Shown: positions 17,509 to 27,473, numbered from the stretch's first letter. The stretch: DNA of 64,000 nt from JANWXD01 sp037446115 (GCA_037446115.1 JBBIJF010000016.1:40575-104574), one strand, 5' to 3'. Numbers and translations: made by a program. Notes: a model not told the origin generated them from the letters alone.

Positions 17509-19821
17509 CTACTTCCCGATATAACCCAGGCTCCTCAGCCGCTCGATCTGCCGGGGATCGAGCGGGGCTTGCCCGCCCTGGCCCACCAGCTCGCGCACCT
17601 GCTTCTGCGCTTCGATCCAGCCGTCCAACTCCGCCTTCAGACGGCGCACGACATCGGGATGCTGCACCGCCACGTTCCGTGTTTCGCTCCGGTCCGCCCG
17701 TCGGTCATATAACTCGACCTCCGGCAAGCCCGCCTGCCGGGCCCGGTCCCGCCAGATCAGCTTCCACTCCGCGGTGATCAGCGCCGCCGTAGCGGTGCGG
17801 TATTCGGGCACAAAACCTGAAGACTTGGCATTCGGGTGGGCAAAGCGCCACGCCGCCACCGGAACCTTGCGTACGAAGTCTGCGCCGCGAATCAAAGGAA
17901 CGAGGCTTTGACCCTGCACGAGCCCGGAAGGCCGAAGGCCGAGCAGGTCCAGCACGGTGGGCACCAGATCCATCAACTGGACCGGCACGGCGATTCGTCT
18001 GGCGGGAAGCAGCTTTGGGTTCCACATGAGCCATGCAACGTGCGTGAGTTCCTGATACAGGGAGTGGCCATGGGCCGTCCATCCGTGCTCGAAAAACTCC
18101 TCCCCATGGTCGGAGATCACAATCAAGAGCGTGTCCTCCCAGATCCCCAGTTGCTTCAATTTGGCGGCCAGCCGCTTGATGCTTGCGTCATTGTGTGCGA
18201 TCTCGGCGTCATAGCGTTCGAGCGCCTGCCGCAAAAACCGGTCCGGCTCAATACCTTTGTTGCGGCAGTCGGCGCGGCTGACGGTAGCGCCCCCTCCGTA
18301 CATGCGCTGGTCCCGCAGCCGGGCGTAGTCGCGGTTAAACTGCCCCGTCTCGGAGGGGTTCGCAAACCGGGCTTCGAATTCCGCGGGCGGCCGGTAGGGG
18401 GCGTGCGGATCGCTCGAGTGCGCGTAAAGGAAAAACGGCTCATCGCGATGGCGCTCAAGCCACGAGGTCAACGCCTGATGGAGGGCGGCGGAATCCGTCC
18501 CGCGGTCGGCCTCCTCGGTCCGCATGCGGTGAATCAACGGATATTCGGCCAAGTAATCCAATCCGCGCTCCAGGCCGCTGGCGCGTCCGGCAAACGGATT
18601 CGTGACGAAGCTCGCGGTGACGTAGCCGGCCCGGCGCAACTCAGCGGCCAGTGTCGTGGCGCCCGGAGGAATCAGGTCATTGTCGCGCACGATCCCCGTG
18701 GCGTAGGGCGAAAGAGAGGTCATCAGCGAAGGCACGGAAGCTTTGGTCCAGGGCGCCTGCGCCTGCGCGTCGTCAAATACCACGCCTTCGGCGCCCAGCC
18801 GCTTCAAAAACGGCGTCGTTTCGCGGCCGTAGCCGTAGACACTCATGTGGTCAGGCCGCATCGTACAAACCAGATACAGGAGCACGTTCGGGCGCTTGCG
18901 CGCGCCCGGCGCCACCATCACCGGGTTGGCCCACAGTGCGACCGCCCCCGGCTCAGCGGCGCCGGCCTCGAAGACCAACTTTACGCTCCGGCGAGCGAAC
19001 CCGCTCAAGTCGGCCTCCGCCTCCTGCCAGACGAACGGGTCCTCCAGCGTCGTTTGGTAGAGTTCGGTCCCGTTGACGAGCACTCGGAAGGCCACAGGTT
19101 TCCGCTCGGCCACGCCGGCGGCGAAGCGAATTTTCGCCCGCTCTGGAACGCGTATCTCCCAAGTGAGAGACGACGGCGCGTGCGCGTAAAGGACGTTGCG
19201 AAAATCATCCCGCTTGCCGAGGAACTGCCGTCCCACGGCCTCCGGAAAATAGGTCCGCCGGGGCACAAGCTCGATGAAGTCAATCGCCACCAAGGCCGTC
19301 AAACTATCGGTGGGCATGATCGCCAGCGGCCGGCTCCCCTTAGGCGCCTGGATCTTCACCGGGAAACGGTAGACCTGATATTGCCGCGGCGGCCCCAGTT
19401 TCTGGCGAAATTCGTCCGGGCCGATCTTGATCTTGACCTCTTGCCCTCCTTCGGCCATCATCCGGATCCGAACGGCTTCGTAAAGGCTCCAGTCAATGGA
19501 CACGTCTTTCGGCGAGAGGATGACGGGCGTGCCGCCTTCGCCTTTCAGAATCAGATCGCCGTCACGCAGTCCCATGCGCCCGCGAAGCAGAATCCAGTTG
19601 GCGTCTTTCTCGGTATAGAAATCTTTCCAGACCATGGGATCCGCCACGCGCGCCGAGGAGGGCTGTTCCGGAGCGCGCACCACCGCCGCCTTCAGGTTGT
19701 CATCGAAGCGGTAAAGAGTCATTTCCGCTTCGGGCTGGGGCGCGGGAGCCTCCTTCCGGCAGCCGGTCAGCGCCAGGGCGATGGCGACGGCGGCAGCGAA
19801 AGGTGGGCAAAGCCGCAGCAT
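17509..19821 (-). CDS. Sulfatase / alkaline-phosphatase-superfamily lipoprotein with degenerate active site
   Basis: Lipoprotein of 770 residues: signal peptide with lipobox LTGC (Cys about residue 21). Residues about 40-305 form beta-rich, carbohydrate-binding-like domains. The sulfatase fold starts at RPNVLLYLV near 312 and ends near 680, with the late metal site VISDHGEEFFEHG intact and HSSDPHAPY present. Two oddities: the first metal ligand, normally Asp in the DTLRPDH motif, is Cys319 (VCTMRPDH), and the nucleophile region PWTKASVPSLMTSL lacks the C/S-x-P-x-R formylglycine motif; aligned on the following SLMTS the nucleophile would be Thr359. It may therefore be a phosphatase/phosphoesterase-type member or an inactive binding protein. 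It lies downstream of a receptor gene on the same strand. Confidence 0.82.
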   Translation of the reverse strand: MLRLCPPFAAAVAIALALTGCRKEAPAPQPEAEMTLYRFDDNLKAAVVRAPEQPSSARVADPMVWKDFYTEKDANWILLRGRMGLRDGDLILKGEGGTPVILSPKDVSIDWSLYEAVRIRMMAEGGQEVKIKIGPDEFRQKLGPPRQYQVYRFPVKIQAPKGSRPLAIMPTDSLTALVAIDFIELVPRRTYFPEAVGRQFLGKRDDFRNVLYAHAPSSLTWEIRVPERAKIRFAAGVAERKPVAFRVLVNGTELYQTTLEDPFVWQEAEADLSGFARRSVKLVFEAGAAEPGAVALWANPVMVAPGARKRPNVLLYLVCTMRPDHMSVYGYGRETTPFLKRLGAEGVVFDDAQAQAPWTKASVPSLMTSLSPYATGIVRDNDLIPPGATTLAAELRRAGYVTASFVTNPFAGRASGLERGLDYLAEYPLIHRMRTEEADRGTDSAALHQALTSWLERHRDEPFFLYAHSSDPHAPYRPPAEFEARFANPSETGQFNRDYARLRDQRMYGGGATVSRADCRNKGIEPDRFLRQALERYDAEIAHNDASIKRLAAKLKQLGIWEDTLLIVISDHGEEFFEHGWTAHGHSLYQELTHVAWLMWNPKLLPARRIAVPVQLMDLVPTVLDLLGLRPSGLVQGQSLVPLIRGADFVRKVPVAAWRFAHPNAKSSGFVPEYRTATAALITAEWKLIWRDRARQAGLPEVELYDRRADRSETRNVAVQHPDVVRRLKAELDGWIEAQKQVRELVGQGGQAPLDPRQIERLRSLGYIGK

Positions 19822-20004
19822 GCTGCCTTACATTTTCCCCCGAGTCGGGGCGGCCTTCCGGCTGGGGGTCCCGTGAACGCCCGCCTGCGGTTCCGCGGCC
19901 AGCCCGGCATTGTGAGCCGCGGTCACGGGAAACACGAACGCGGTTTCCGCCGTCGCAGAGGGCACAGCCACGCAGCCTGTCGCCTCGGGCGCAACCCGTC
20001 CGGG

Positions 20005-23000
20005 CTACCAGTTGACGCGAAGAGAAAACTGAATGATTCGCGGCTCGTTGGCTTGCACGCTGAGGTCCTGCAGCCCGGTGGTGTCGTTAGGATTGACGTC
20101 GTTCGGGTGATTGAACACGTTGAAGAAGTCGGCCGTGAAGCGGAGCTTGAAGCGCTCCGTCAGGCTGAAGTGCTTGAACACGGAAAAGTCCAGGTTCCAG
20201 GCGCCCGGGCCGCGATAGAAATTCCGCGCGTTCCAGTTCACCATGTCCGTGATCGTGGTGTACCGCACGGTGCCGGTGGCCTGGAGCAGTTGCGGAATCT
20301 GATTGTTGAACCGGTCGCCGACCGGCTTCAGAACGCGCTGCGAACGGTCGAGCGGGATCAGTTGCTGGAGCTGGGTCTGGTCCACGTTCGTCGCCAGTTC
20401 CACCGGGAAGTCACCCCGGAACCAGAGCCGCTGGCGGCGGCCGAAGATGGTCATCTCGAGGCGTTCCTCGGCGCTGAGGGTGGGATCGCCGAACAGGTAC
20501 CGGCCGGCGTTCACCCATCTCCAGTTGCCGCTGCGCCAGTCGCCGATAAAGGCAAGTTCCCATCCGCCCACCACGGCATCCAGGGCGCGGGACACGCCGC
20601 CGCCATATTTCTGGCCCCGCCCGAAGGGCAAGGTGTAAATGCCGTTGTAGCGGATCCGGTGGGCGGGCACCTCGGAAGAGTTCATGTAGCCCAGCCGCAA
20701 CCTCTGGTCATAGGTGAGATTGGGGGCGCCGAGAAGATTCCAGTTCTCCGGCACCCCGAAACCTGTGGAACCCACGGCGTTGAAGCTGCTCGGGCCGAAG
20801 GAGAATCCGCCGGTGTCGTTGGTGGTCATGGCGTGAGTCCAGGTGTAGAACCACTGGAAGCCGAGCCCGTTCGAGTACCGCCGCTCGATCTCGGCTTGGA
20901 GCGAATGGGCATTGGAAAAGCCGGTGTGATTTAACGGCGCCGTGGAACCCTGAAAGGTCCAGTTGGGATTGATGCGCCGCAGGTCGGGATTGCTGGGCCG
21001 GGCCACCCCGGTGCGAGCCTGGTAGTTCCACTCGGACTCGGGCGTGTTCACCCAGAAGCGCTGCTCCAGATTGCTGCCGTGGTTGCCGATGTAGCTCAGT
21101 CGCAGTGCGGTGTCTTTCATCAGCTCGCGCTCGATCGTGAAGTTCCACTCCTGCGCCATGTTGTCGCGCCAGTTGCGGAAGTCCCAGGGCATGAAGGAAC
21201 GCGCCGTCGAGGAAATTCCCGCCAGGCTGGTGGTGTCTACGATGGCTCCGCCGACGAAGTCGTCCGCCGCCGGGACGCTCTTGAGCGCGTAAAAGAAGAT
21301 GCGGCCGTTTTTGTTGCTGATGTTGTTGCTGAAACGCAGATTCAACGGCGGGTTCGTGCGAGCGCTTTGCAGGATCTGCGACAGCGGCATGGTCCAGTAA
21401 TAGATGCCGTAACCGCTGCGCAGCACCCAGCGGTTGCTCAGGCGAATGGCTGCTCCGAGCCGCGGAGCAAAATTGTTGTTATCTGCAGGCAGCAGGCCGT
21501 CCGGCAGGCCGGCCTCCCGCGCCGTTTTCCACGTCAACCCCCGCGCCTTCCAGGAGGCCAGCACCGCAGGCGGAACGCCGGGCAGGTCCTCCATGCGGAT
21601 GTTCTTGGGCGTTACAACCTCCATGGATCGCGGATCCGAGAGGGCTTTTTCCAGATCGAGGTTCACCAGACGGTTGAATTTCTCCTTGTACACCGTCCAC
21701 TTGTCCCATCGCACGCCAAGCTCGAGCGTCACGCGCGGATGGATCTTCCAGCTGTCGTGAACGTACAGGCCGAGTTCCTTTTGCTGGAAATAGAAATAGC
21801 CGCGGTTGTACTGGTTGGAGAGAAACGTCGGAAGGCCAAGAAGCATCCCTGCGAAACCGGAGCCCGTGTACGGCGCAAAGTCGTCGTTCTGCACGTCGTA
21901 AAGCGCCGTCCAGTCGGAGTAGAAAGAATGGGAACCGTGCGTCTGCTGCAGCTCGCGCACGTTGTTATACTCCTGGCGGCCCTTGAACCCGAATTTCACC
22001 GTGTGCTTGCCCTTGATCCAGGTCACGCCGTTCTCCACCTGATAGGCGGTCAGGTTCTGATCGTGGCGGTTGTCCGCGTCCCAGCAGCCGTAATAGAAGA
22101 AGTATTCGCTGACGCAGATTGTGGGCCAGCCCTTGCCGCCGAACGGGTTCGGCAGGCCGAGCTTTGCCGGCCAGTCCGTGTCGTCGGCGAGCGTGCCCGA
22201 AGTGTGCGGCGAACGGTGGCCGGAAAGCTGTAACTCATTGAGCAGCGTGGGCGAAAAGACGTGGTTCCACCGCAGGTAGGTCGAGTAGACCTTGCTGATG
22301 GCGCGGCCAGTCCCGCCGGCGTCGCTGCTGCCGGGCCGCGGAAAGCCGAAGCGCCCGCCGAAGAGCTTCGCCGTCCGCGGGGAACGCGTGAACCGCCCGG
22401 AGATGTTGTCCTTCTCGGAAAAAACGTGATCGCCTTTGAGCGTCAGAGTATCCGTATTGCGGACATCCGGGTAGTAGGTTTCAAAGTTGGGCACGAGCAG
22501 AAACGGGTTCTGGTCCAGATTGATGTTCGGCTCCGGGCTTACACTTTGCATGGTCTTGGCGAACTGGGAGATTCTACCCGCCGGGATGCGGTTGCCCGGA
22601 AAGGGCGTGCGCGTTCCGTCAGCGCGGCTGGTCAGCGGATCGTAAATCGTGATGGGTACGTTGTCCGGATCCACCGCCAGGCTCAGATCCCCGTTCCACA
22701 TGGCGGTGCTCGGCGCCACGGTCCGGGCATAGCGGTTCAGGCGCTCGCGGAAACCTTCATAGGCGGCGAACCAGAAAGTCTTGTTCTTGATCACGGGTCC
22801 GCCCGCCGAAGCGCCGAACTCATTGCGGATGTACTTGGAAGCCGCGGCGAAATCCTCGCGGCGCCGCGCCCGGAGTCCGCCGTAGTTATTGCGGTGCGTT
22901 TCAAAGACGCTGCCGTGAAACTCGTTGGTACCGCTCTTGGTCACCAGCGTCACGGTGGCCGGGCGGGAGTAGTAGGCGGCTGAGCCCGCGGTCTCAATGC

Positions 23001-23643
23001 GGAATTCCTGAATCGTGTCCAAACCGGGGAGCACGCGCGAGATGCCGCCTCCGAACCGGTCCGTGAGCGAGATACCGTCCAGGAGCATGTCCACGGAGCC
23101 CACCTTGAGGCCATGCACGCGGGGATTGCCCCCTCCCTCGACACCCGGCGTGAGGTTGAACAGATTGGTGACCAACCTCCCGTCCAAGGGCAACTGCTGG
23201 ATGCGGAGCGCGTCTTTGACGTCGCTGACCTCCATGCCGACCGTTGTGACCACCGGGGCGGCGCCCGTCACTTCCACCACCGCTTCCACGCTGCCCACTT
23301 CAAGCGCCGGGTCAACCACCACGGTCTGCCCGGCTTCCACTCGCAGCGTGCCGGACCACCGCTTGAACCCCGCCGCTTCCACACTCAGCGTGTAAGGACC
23401 GATGGGGACGCTGCCGAAATAGTAGATTCCGACGGCGGTACTGTGCGTAGTCCGCACAACGCCGGTGGCTGTGTTGGCCAGCGTGACCTTGGCGTTAGGA
23501 ACCGCCGCGCGGGTGGGATCCAGTACGGTTCCCTGCACCACGCCCAGCCCGGTTTGAGCGGCAAGCGGCCCGGCTGCCAGGGCAACCAGCGCGACGCTAT
23601 TTCTGACATACGGCAAGAAATTCGAGCTACTCATTGCCGCCAT
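20005..23643 (-). CDS. TonB-dependent receptor, Oar-like (tandem paralogue A)
   Basis: Outer-membrane receptor of 1212 residues. Start ATG 23643 is chosen because an agaggag SD lies 2-3 nt upstream; the frame is open further but outside the SD. It has a signal peptide ending LAAQ, a CarboxypepD_reg-like domain (GTVLDPTRAAVPNAKVTLAN), the plug with IQQLPLDGRLVTNLFNLTPG and LLDGISLTDRFGGGISRV, and a barrel ending IQFSLRVNW with terminal aromatic. It is closely similar over its whole length to the next receptor upstream (23807-27436), so the two arose by tandem duplication. It has a promoter at 23674-23702 and an upstream palindrome at 23764-23788; the sulfatase-like lipoprotein gene follows after 183 nt and may be co-transcribed. 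Confidence 0.92.
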   Translation of the reverse strand: MAAMSSSNFLPYVRNSVALVALAAGPLAAQTGLGVVQGTVLDPTRAAVPNAKVTLANTATGVVRTTHSTAVGIYYFGSVPIGPYTLSVEAAGFKRWSGTLRVEAGQTVVVDPALEVGSVEAVVEVTGAAPVVTTVGMEVSDVKDALRIQQLPLDGRLVTNLFNLTPGVEGGGNPRVHGLKVGSVDMLLDGISLTDRFGGGISRVLPGLDTIQEFRIETAGSAAYYSRPATVTLVTKSGTNEFHGSVFETHRNNYGGLRARRREDFAAASKYIRNEFGASAGGPVIKNKTFWFAAYEGFRERLNRYARTVAPSTAMWNGDLSLAVDPDNVPITIYDPLTSRADGTRTPFPGNRIPAGRISQFAKTMQSVSPEPNINLDQNPFLLVPNFETYYPDVRNTDTLTLKGDHVFSEKDNISGRFTRSPRTAKLFGGRFGFPRPGSSDAGGTGRAISKVYSTYLRWNHVFSPTLLNELQLSGHRSPHTSGTLADDTDWPAKLGLPNPFGGKGWPTICVSEYFFYYGCWDADNRHDQNLTAYQVENGVTWIKGKHTVKFGFKGRQEYNNVRELQQTHGSHSFYSDWTALYDVQNDDFAPYTGSGFAGMLLGLPTFLSNQYNRGYFYFQQKELGLYVHDSWKIHPRVTLELGVRWDKWTVYKEKFNRLVNLDLEKALSDPRSMEVVTPKNIRMEDLPGVPPAVLASWKARGLTWKTAREAGLPDGLLPADNNNFAPRLGAAIRLSNRWVLRSGYGIYYWTMPLSQILQSARTNPPLNLRFSNNISNKNGRIFFYALKSVPAADDFVGGAIVDTTSLAGISSTARSFMPWDFRNWRDNMAQEWNFTIERELMKDTALRLSYIGNHGSNLEQRFWVNTPESEWNYQARTGVARPSNPDLRRINPNWTFQGSTAPLNHTGFSNAHSLQAEIERRYSNGLGFQWFYTWTHAMTTNDTGGFSFGPSSFNAVGSTGFGVPENWNLLGAPNLTYDQRLRLGYMNSSEVPAHRIRYNGIYTLPFGRGQKYGGGVSRALDAVVGGWELAFIGDWRSGNWRWVNAGRYLFGDPTLSAEERLEMTIFGRRQRLWFRGDFPVELATNVDQTQLQQLIPLDRSQRVLKPVGDRFNNQIPQLLQATGTVRYTTITDMVNWNARNFYRGPGAWNLDFSVFKHFSLTERFKLRFTADFFNVFNHPNDVNPNDTTGLQDLSVQANEPRIIQFSLRVNW

Positions 23644-23673
23644 GCTCCTCTGTTCGGGTCTAACCTCCCCCAT

Positions 23674-23702
23674 AGGCTACGGCAACTCCGGGGCCTTGTC
23701 AA
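23674..23702 (-). promoter_or_regulatory. Sigma70-type promoter of receptor paralogue A
   Basis: Read on the minus strand: TTGACA (23702-23697), 17 bp, TAGCCT (23679-23674). The predicted start of transcription is about 24 nt before the ATG at 23643. Confidence 0.6.
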
Positions 23703-23763
23703 GGGAAAACTAAGGGGATCTGTGCACGGCCACCGGTCGGAAGCCAGGCTTAACCGGCCGCAG

Positions 23764-23788
23764 GTTTCCTTGCGTCACGCAAGGAAAC
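23764..23788. promoter_or_regulatory. 25-bp perfect palindrome, candidate ROK-regulator operator (site 1)
   Basis: Perfect inverted repeat with a one-base centre: arm GTTTCCTTGCGT, centre C (23776), arm ACGCAAGGAAAC. It lies 18 bp after the stop of receptor paralogue B and about 60 bp upstream of the -35 box of paralogue A. The inner 21 bp are the same as the palindrome at 27603-27623 except for the centre base. There is no T-tract, so it is not a simple terminator. Confidence 0.7.
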
Positions 23789-23806
23789 ACGTTGAACCTG
23801 AATGGC

Positions 23807-26800
23807 TTACCAGCTCACACGCAGCGAAAACTGAATGATGCGGGGCGCGTTTGCCTGCACGCTCAGATCCTGCAACCCCGTGCTGGAACTCGGGTTCACG
23901 TCGTTCGGGTGGTTGAGGAAGTTGAAAAAGTCCGCCGTCAGCCGGATGTCCACGCGCTCGGCGGGCCGGAAGTGCTTGAACACGGAGAAGTCCAGGTTCC
24001 ATGCTCCCGGGCCGCGGAAGAAATTGCGGGCGTTCCAGTTCGCGTTGTCCGTAATGGGCGTCAGCCGCACGGTTCCGTCCGCAAGCCGCTGCGGGATGCG
24101 ATTGTCAAAACCGCTTCCAACCGGCCTGAGTACCCGCTGGGAGCGGTCCACGGGAACAAGCTGCCGGAGCCGGTTCTGGTCAACATTCGTGGCCTGGCGC
24201 GGGTCAAAATCCCCCCGGAACCACAGCCGCTGGCGCCGGCCGAAAATGACCATTTCGAGCCGCTCGTCAGGCTTCAAAGTGGGATCCCCGAACAGGTACA
24301 GGCCGCTGCTCACGCTGCGCCAGAACCCGCTTCGCCAGTCTCCGATGAATGCCAGTTCCCAGCCGCCTAGCAGAGCATCCAGCCCCCGGGAGACACCGCT
24401 CAGGTACCGCTGCCCGCGGCCGAAGGGGAGCGTGTAGATGCCGTTGTAGCGGATGCGGTGCGCCGGCACGTTGGCAGTGTTGTAATAGCCGAGCCGTAAC
24501 AGCTGGTCATAGCTCATCTCCGGAGCGCCCAGGATCTGGATCCGCTCCGGAACCTGGAAGGCGCCTCCGTCGGTCGCGTTAATGCTCCCGTTGCCCGAGG
24601 TAAACCCTCCCGCGTCCGTGGTGGTGAGGGCGTGGGTGAACGTGTAAAACCACTGGAAGCCGAGGCCGTTGGAGTACCGCCGCTCCAACTCGGCTTGAAA
24701 GGAGGTGGCGTTGGAGAAACCGGTGTGGTTGGCGGCGTTAAAGTTCCAGTTCGGATTCACGCGCCGGAGATCGGCGCGGCTGGGCCGCGCCAGACCGGTG
24801 CGCGCCTGATAGTTCCATTCCGACTCGACCGAATTGAGGGCAAAGCGCTGCTCCAGGTCGCGTCCGTGGTTGCCGATGTAGCTGAGCCGGAGCGCCGTGT
24901 CTTTCATCAGTTCCCGCTCGATCGTGAAGGTCCATTCCTGAGCCCGATTGTCGCTCCAGCGCCTGTGGTCCCACGGCATCATGCCCTGGGCGTTGATGCT
25001 GATCGGGAAAATCCCTTCCGTGGGGACGACGGCTTTGCCGACAAAGTCCTCGGCGGCCGGCGTGCTCTTGAGCGCGTAATTCGGAACCTGCCCGTTCCGG
25101 TCCCCGATGCTGTTGCTGAACCGCAGATTGAGCGGCGGGTTTGTGCGCGAAGTCTGCAGGATCTGCGACAGCGGCATGGTCCAGAAGTACTCCCCGTAAC
25201 CCGCCCTCAGGATCCAGCGGTCTGTCAGCCGGATGGCCGCGCCGATGCGGGGCCCGAAGTTGTTGTTGTCGGCCGGAATGAGATTATCCGGCATCCCGGC
25301 CTCCCGAGCCGTCTTCCAGGTCAGGCCCCGCACCTTCCAGGAGGCCAGCACCGAAGGCGGGATGCCGGGCAGATCCTCCATCCGGACGTTCTTAGGCGTG
25401 ACGACCTCAAAGCGGTCCGCGAACGTGTTCAGGTTCACGTTTACCATCCGGTTGAACTTTTCTTCGTACGCCGTCCATTTGTCCCACCGCACTCCCAGCT
25501 CGAGCGTGACCCTCGGATGAACCTTCCAGCTGTCGTGGAAATACAGCCCGACCTCCTGCTGTTCGAAGTAGAAAAAGCCCCGGTTGAACTGGTTGGAAAG
25601 GAACGTCGGCAGCCCCATCAGCAGGCTGGCGAAGCCCACTCCTGTGAAGGAAACCGCCTGGTCGTTGCGCGGATCGTATTGCGCCGTCCAGGCCGATCCG
25701 AACGTGTGAGAGCCTTGCGATTGCTGCAACTCCCGGATGTTGTTGTACTCGTAACGGACCTTGCCACCGAATTTGATGGAGTGCTTTCCGCGAATCCAGG
25801 TCACGTTGTTGTCGAGCTGGTGTGCGGTGAGCATCTCATCCTTCCGGTTGTCGCCGTCCCAGCAGCCTCCGTAAAAGAAGGGACTGTTGCCGCTGGCGCA
25901 GATGGTAGGCCATCCCGTTGCGCCGAACGGATTCGGCAGACCCAGGCGGTCCGGCCAGTTCACGTCGTTGGCCAGAGTCCCGGAACTTTTGGGCGCCCGG
26001 TGGCTGGAGACCTGCAGCTCGTTCAGAAACGTCGGGGTGAAAACATGATTCCACCGCACGAAGCTCGAATACACTTTCGCGTCCGACAAGCTGCTGCCTC
26101 CGGCGTCAGTGGAACCGGGTCGGGGGAAGCCAAAAACGCCGCCGAAGACCTTGTTGAGCGCCCAGGAACGCGTGAAACGGCCGGAGAGGCTGTCCTGAGC
26201 GGAGAAGACGTGATCGCCTTTGACGGTCAGTGTGTCTCGATCGTTCTGATTAGGGTAGAAAGCGACGAAGTTGGTCGCGAGGAAGGGATTCACGGCCGCG
26301 TTCGGGCCAGCAGGATCCGGAGAGACTCCGCGCATGGTTTCGGCGAACTTCGAGATCCGGTTCGCGGGGATGCGGTTGCCTGGAAAGGGAAGCCGGGTCC
26401 CGTCAGCGCGCGTCGAAAACGGATCGTAGATCGTGATGCGTTCGCTGGCGGCCGTAATGGCGTTGCTCAGGTCGCCGGCCCACATCTCTGGCGTCGGCAC
26501 GCGCGCCTGCGCAAAGCGCGCCTCCCGCTGCCGCAGGCCTTCGTAGGCCGCAAACCAGAAGGTCTTGTTGCGGAGGATGGGCCCGCCCGCTGTGGCCCCG
26601 AACTCATTGCGAATGAGCTGCGGCGGCCGGAAGCTCTGCCCCGCTGCGGGCAGATCCTGGCGCTGCCGTGCGCGCAAACCGCCGAAGTTGTTGCGATGCG
26701 TCTCAAACACACTGCCGTGGAACTCGTTGGTCCCGCTCTTGGTCACCAGCGAGATTGTGGCCGGGCGCGAATACTGGGCGCTCGATCCGGCGGTTTCGAT

Positions 26801-27436
26801 GCGAAACTCCTGGATCGTGTCCAGCCCCGGCTGGACTCGTGCAATGCCTCCTCCGAACCGGTCCACCAGCGAGACGCCATCGAGCAGCATCTCCGCAGCG
26901 CCCACCTTCAATCCGTTGACGCGGGGGCTGCCGCCGCCCTCCACGCCGGGCGTCAGATCGAACAGGTTTGTGATGGCGCGCCCGTTCAACGGGAGCTGTT
27001 GAATCCGCAGCGCATCTTTGACGTCGTTGACCTCCATGCCGACGGTGGTGACAACCGGCGCTACACCGGTTACTTCCACGACGGACTCCACGCTGCCTAG
27101 GTCGAGCACGGGATCCACCACCACCGTCTGGCCGGCCGCCACCTCTAAGGTCCCGCTCCAGCGTTTGAATCCCGTGGCCTCTACCGAGAGCGCATACGGG
27201 CCGATGGGCACGCTCGCAAAGTAATACACGCCCAGCGCCGTGCTCTGCGCGCTGCGTGCCACGCCGGTCCGGGTATGAACCAGGGTGACTTTGGCGTTAG
27301 GGACAGCCGCGCGCGTGGCGTCCAGCACGGTACCCTGGACGACGCCCAGCCCTGTCTGCGCCAAGACGGGAGTGGAAGCCAGTGCGCCCAAACAAACGAC
27401 ATTTATGGCCACCGGCAAGAAACTGGTTGACCGCAT
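23807..27436 (-). CDS. TonB-dependent receptor, Oar-like (tandem paralogue B)
   Basis: Outer-membrane receptor of 1209 residues. ATG 27436 is preferred over earlier in-frame codons because GGAGGTGG lies just upstream and the protein then begins with a signal peptide (MRSTSFLPVAINVVCLGAL, cleavage after LAQ). Domains: CarboxypepD_reg-like (GTVLDATRAAVPNAKVTLVH), plug (IQQLPLNGRAITNLFDLTPG, LLDGVSLVDRFGGGIARV), barrel ending IQFSLRVSW. It is a close paralogue of the receptor at 20005-23643, with the same motifs in the same order throughout. It is transcribed divergently from the ROK regulator, sharing an intergenic region of 194 bp that contains the palindrome at 27603-27623. Confidence 0.92.
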   Translation of the reverse strand: MRSTSFLPVAINVVCLGALASTPVLAQTGLGVVQGTVLDATRAAVPNAKVTLVHTRTGVARSAQSTALGVYYFASVPIGPYALSVEATGFKRWSGTLEVAAGQTVVVDPVLDLGSVESVVEVTGVAPVVTTVGMEVNDVKDALRIQQLPLNGRAITNLFDLTPGVEGGGSPRVNGLKVGAAEMLLDGVSLVDRFGGGIARVQPGLDTIQEFRIETAGSSAQYSRPATISLVTKSGTNEFHGSVFETHRNNFGGLRARQRQDLPAAGQSFRPPQLIRNEFGATAGGPILRNKTFWFAAYEGLRQREARFAQARVPTPEMWAGDLSNAITAASERITIYDPFSTRADGTRLPFPGNRIPANRISKFAETMRGVSPDPAGPNAAVNPFLATNFVAFYPNQNDRDTLTVKGDHVFSAQDSLSGRFTRSWALNKVFGGVFGFPRPGSTDAGGSSLSDAKVYSSFVRWNHVFTPTFLNELQVSSHRAPKSSGTLANDVNWPDRLGLPNPFGATGWPTICASGNSPFFYGGCWDGDNRKDEMLTAHQLDNNVTWIRGKHSIKFGGKVRYEYNNIRELQQSQGSHTFGSAWTAQYDPRNDQAVSFTGVGFASLLMGLPTFLSNQFNRGFFYFEQQEVGLYFHDSWKVHPRVTLELGVRWDKWTAYEEKFNRMVNVNLNTFADRFEVVTPKNVRMEDLPGIPPSVLASWKVRGLTWKTAREAGMPDNLIPADNNNFGPRIGAAIRLTDRWILRAGYGEYFWTMPLSQILQTSRTNPPLNLRFSNSIGDRNGQVPNYALKSTPAAEDFVGKAVVPTEGIFPISINAQGMMPWDHRRWSDNRAQEWTFTIERELMKDTALRLSYIGNHGRDLEQRFALNSVESEWNYQARTGLARPSRADLRRVNPNWNFNAANHTGFSNATSFQAELERRYSNGLGFQWFYTFTHALTTTDAGGFTSGNGSINATDGGAFQVPERIQILGAPEMSYDQLLRLGYYNTANVPAHRIRYNGIYTLPFGRGQRYLSGVSRGLDALLGGWELAFIGDWRSGFWRSVSSGLYLFGDPTLKPDERLEMVIFGRRQRLWFRGDFDPRQATNVDQNRLRQLVPVDRSQRVLRPVGSGFDNRIPQRLADGTVRLTPITDNANWNARNFFRGPGAWNLDFSVFKHFRPAERVDIRLTADFFNFLNHPNDVNPSSSTGLQDLSVQANAPRIIQFSLRVSW

Positions 27437-27473
27437 CGTCCACCTCCCCGGGGCGGAATGCTGACTTGCTGCC

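Noticed and set aside
17866..17873. Single half-site CCTTGCGT inside the sulfatase-like gene (another near 6980)
   Set aside because: Only one arm is present with no inverted partner, so these are not ROK operators.
19838..19850. Palindrome CCCCGAGTCGGGG before the sulfatase-like gene
   Set aside because: A 13-bp GC-only dyad is easily found by chance at this GC content, it lacks a T-tract and has no second copy near related genes.
17836..20934. Open frame of about 1030 codons on the plus strand, opposite the sulfatase-like and receptor genes
   Set aside because: It runs antisense across two well-supported genes and the gap between them; no domain is seen.
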